Shown: piece by piece, positions 62,849 through 64,000 of the stretch
How the letters are laid out: each line of letters opens with the position of its first letter
Position numbering within the stretch: the first letter of the stretch is position 1
Assembly: GCF_002482975.1 (NCBI RefSeq)
Contig: NZ_DLHA01000017.1
Coordinates: 103,459-167,458, forward strand
Source of the DNA: Flavobacterium sp. UBA7680
GTDB lineage: Bacteria > Bacteroidota > Bacteroidia > Flavobacteriales > Flavobacteriaceae
Direction: 5' to 3'
Length of the DNA: 64,000 bases
Program-made: the position numbers and the translations under genes
Notes under the pieces: model-generated
What the model was told of the DNA's origin: nothing
What the model saw: the letters and a program-made list of their open reading frames with translations, nothing else
The model's database searches: none

Positions 62849-64000
62849 TTAATCTAACCAGCGTGGATCTCCAATTTGGTTGTCGATCAGGGTTTGATTT
62901 TTTACTGTAAAGTCGCCGCTTGCTGCATTTACAAACTGCGGGTCTGCAGTAGTTCCTGAGGCGTCGATTTTATTTAAAGGAATCGTTGCGTCCATAAAAC
63001 TTGCTGCATTGTAATAATAGGTTTTACTAAATACTGGCTGTTCAGTATTGGCCTGATTGGTATAAATAGCGCTTGTTCCTGCTATTAAAGTATTTTTTAC
63101 TGTTGAAGCGTTATCTAAGAATCTAACATATAAAATTCTTTTTGGAGCTGCCAAATTTGACACATTATACAAAGTACATTTATCAATTAAACTATTGGTT
63201 ACTAAACCAGTTCCAGATAAGTTGGCCGCCACATCTGCTCTAATAAAATCACGAGATGCAGAACAACTGTCGAATGTACTATTTTTAAGTACTATGCTTG
63301 CAATGTAGGTATTTCTGAAATCAATAAAATCAGCACCAACATTTGTATTTACATTTTTAACTATACTGTTATCAACCGTAAATGATGTCACTTTTGCATT
63401 TGTTACGTTGGCAGAAATTAAAGCACGAAGATAATCATGAATATTACTTTTACTGATTAAAATATCTCCATAAGTTGATGCTGCTCCGCTAATTGTTATT
63501 ACAGCTGCATTGGTTAAATCTTTTCCATTCAAATCTAAATCTACTAAAGAAAGATTTGTAACTCCAGGATTGATTGTAAACTTGACATTTAGTTTTGGCT
63601 TGTCGGCTGTTTTTAATCCTCTTATAATAAGTGATTTATTTAAAATTATTTCACCAGTAGTAGTAAAAGTTCCCGGCATTAACAATAATCTTGAACCGGC
63701 AGGCGCGGCTGCAATACTTGCTGCTAAATCATCTCCCGGATTCACTACAATACCATTCGTAATATCAATTCCAGTTGTAAAAGTTGCCGTTCCTCTTATT
63801 TTGGTTCCGTTTAATAATGTCGCTGTATAAGCTGTTTCACCATTAAGTCCGTTTACGACTGCGACTCCTGCTGTTTTTTCTGCAGGTGTGATAGTATGAA
63901 TGACATTACCCGGAACAACAGAAATTTGTGTAACATTGCTATTTGGCGTCCATTTCAACGTAACAAATTTAGCATCGATATCAGCATCCTGAACCGGAAA
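62849..64000 (-). CDS. Beta-helix protein (DUF4957/DUF5123-like), 5' end outside the window
   Basis: At least 383 residues; the frame is open to the window edge, so the start and signal peptide are missing. The visible N-terminal part is a fibronectin-III-like domain (..FVTLKWTPNSNVTQISV.., ..LNGETAYTATLLNG..). A right-handed beta helix begins near ..NPGDDLAASIAAAPAGSRLLLMPG.. and runs through many stacked strands (..LVDLDLNGKDL.., ..FIDFRNTYIASIVLKNSTF..). The end ..LIDNQIGDPRWLD fits DUF5123. Proteins of this type occur in Bacteroidetes polysaccharide-utilisation loci and resemble pectate or alginate lyases, so a glycan locus may continue beyond 64 kb. Confidence 0.8.
   Translation of the reverse strand, partial: FPVQDADIDAKFVTLKWTPNSNVTQISVVPGNVIHTITPAEKTAGVAVVNGLNGETAYTATLLNGTKIRGTATFTTGIDITNGIVVNPGDDLAASIAAAPAGSRLLLMPGTFTTTGEIILNKSLIIRGLKTADKPKLNVKFTINPGVTNLSLVDLDLNGKDLTNAAVITISGAASTYGDILISKSNIHDYLRALISANVTNAKVTSFTVDNSIVKNVNTNVGADFIDFRNTYIASIVLKNSTFDSCSASRDFIRADVAANLSGTGLVTNSLIDKCTLYNVSNLAAPKRILYVRFLDNASTVKNTLIAGTSAIYTNQANTEQPVFSKTYYYNAASFMDATIPLNKIDASGTTADPQFVNAASGDFTVKNQTLIDNQIGDPRWLD

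Overview
The window looks like chromosome from a Bacteroidetes bacterium of the Flavobacterium type. It is AT-rich, promoters resemble the Bacteroidetes form (-33 TTG, -7 TAnnTTTG), one secreted enzyme carries a type IX secretion (T9SS) C-terminal sorting domain, and there is a sigma/FecR/TonB-receptor cassette, many SpII lipoproteins and several short palindromic repeat families. No rRNA, tRNA, CRISPR array, phage or transposase gene was seen.

Layout. (1) 0.08-12.2 kb: an alpha-galactoside locus. A minus-strand operon runs GH27/36-like enzyme, SGNH acetylesterase-like protein, GH36 alpha-galactosidase, GntR regulator, SSS symporter. A divergent plus-strand gene encodes a paralogous glycosidase with an N-terminal carbohydrate-binding module and a T9SS tail. 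The intergenic region and the gntR leader carry matching YAGTA-N8-TACTR-type inverted repeats, so the GntR protein probably controls both units. (2) 12.4-16.4 kb: a small protein and a 1218-residue DUF2339 membrane protein. (3) 16.5-29.4 kb: redox and regulatory accessory genes (two SDRs, DUF1097, two AraC regulators, NAD(P)-binding proteins, MBL hydrolase, RibD-like reductase, alpha/beta hydrolase, methionine aminopeptidase, Crp/Fnr regulator, GlcG/HbpS-like protein, aldo/keto reductase). Two genes here are broken by single-base lesions. (4) 29.4-31.6 kb: a GH30 glucosidase with a carbohydrate-binding partner. (5) 31.6-40.5 kb: a repeat-containing lipoprotein, an ECF sigma/FecR/TonB-receptor cassette, then a cell-envelope cluster (COG4315 lipoprotein, OB-fold protein, DUF5777 barrel, cytochrome c lipoprotein, YceI). 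(6) 40.6-46.2 kb: enzymes divergent from or adjacent to their likely regulators (aldo/keto reductase with AraC, alpha/beta hydrolase with LysR) and an NhaP antiporter. (7) 46.4-49.5 kb: GH130 phosphorylase-like gene and three unknown small genes. (8) 49.5-55.0 kb: a tripartite efflux operon (AraC, TolC, HlyD, 14-TM MFS, frameshifted TetR). (9) 55.2-64 kb: Crp/Fnr, tautomerase, NTF2-like protein, a radical-SAM DNA-repair pair, nucleosidase, DUF6642 with AraC, pentapeptide-repeat protein, and a beta-helix protein cut by the window end.

The strongest unexplained signals are: a ~145 bp terminal-inverted-repeat element present three times, two copies in opposite orientation around one gene; a nested palindrome with a perfect 25 bp inverted repeat near 26.7 kb; a 9-mer (GTAGGGTAA) repeated around the ECF cassette; the uncharacterised cell-envelope redox cluster at 37.2-40.5 kb; and three genes (epimerase, AraC, TetR) each inactivated by a single-base difference. 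All functional calls are made by reading the sequence; no database search was run.
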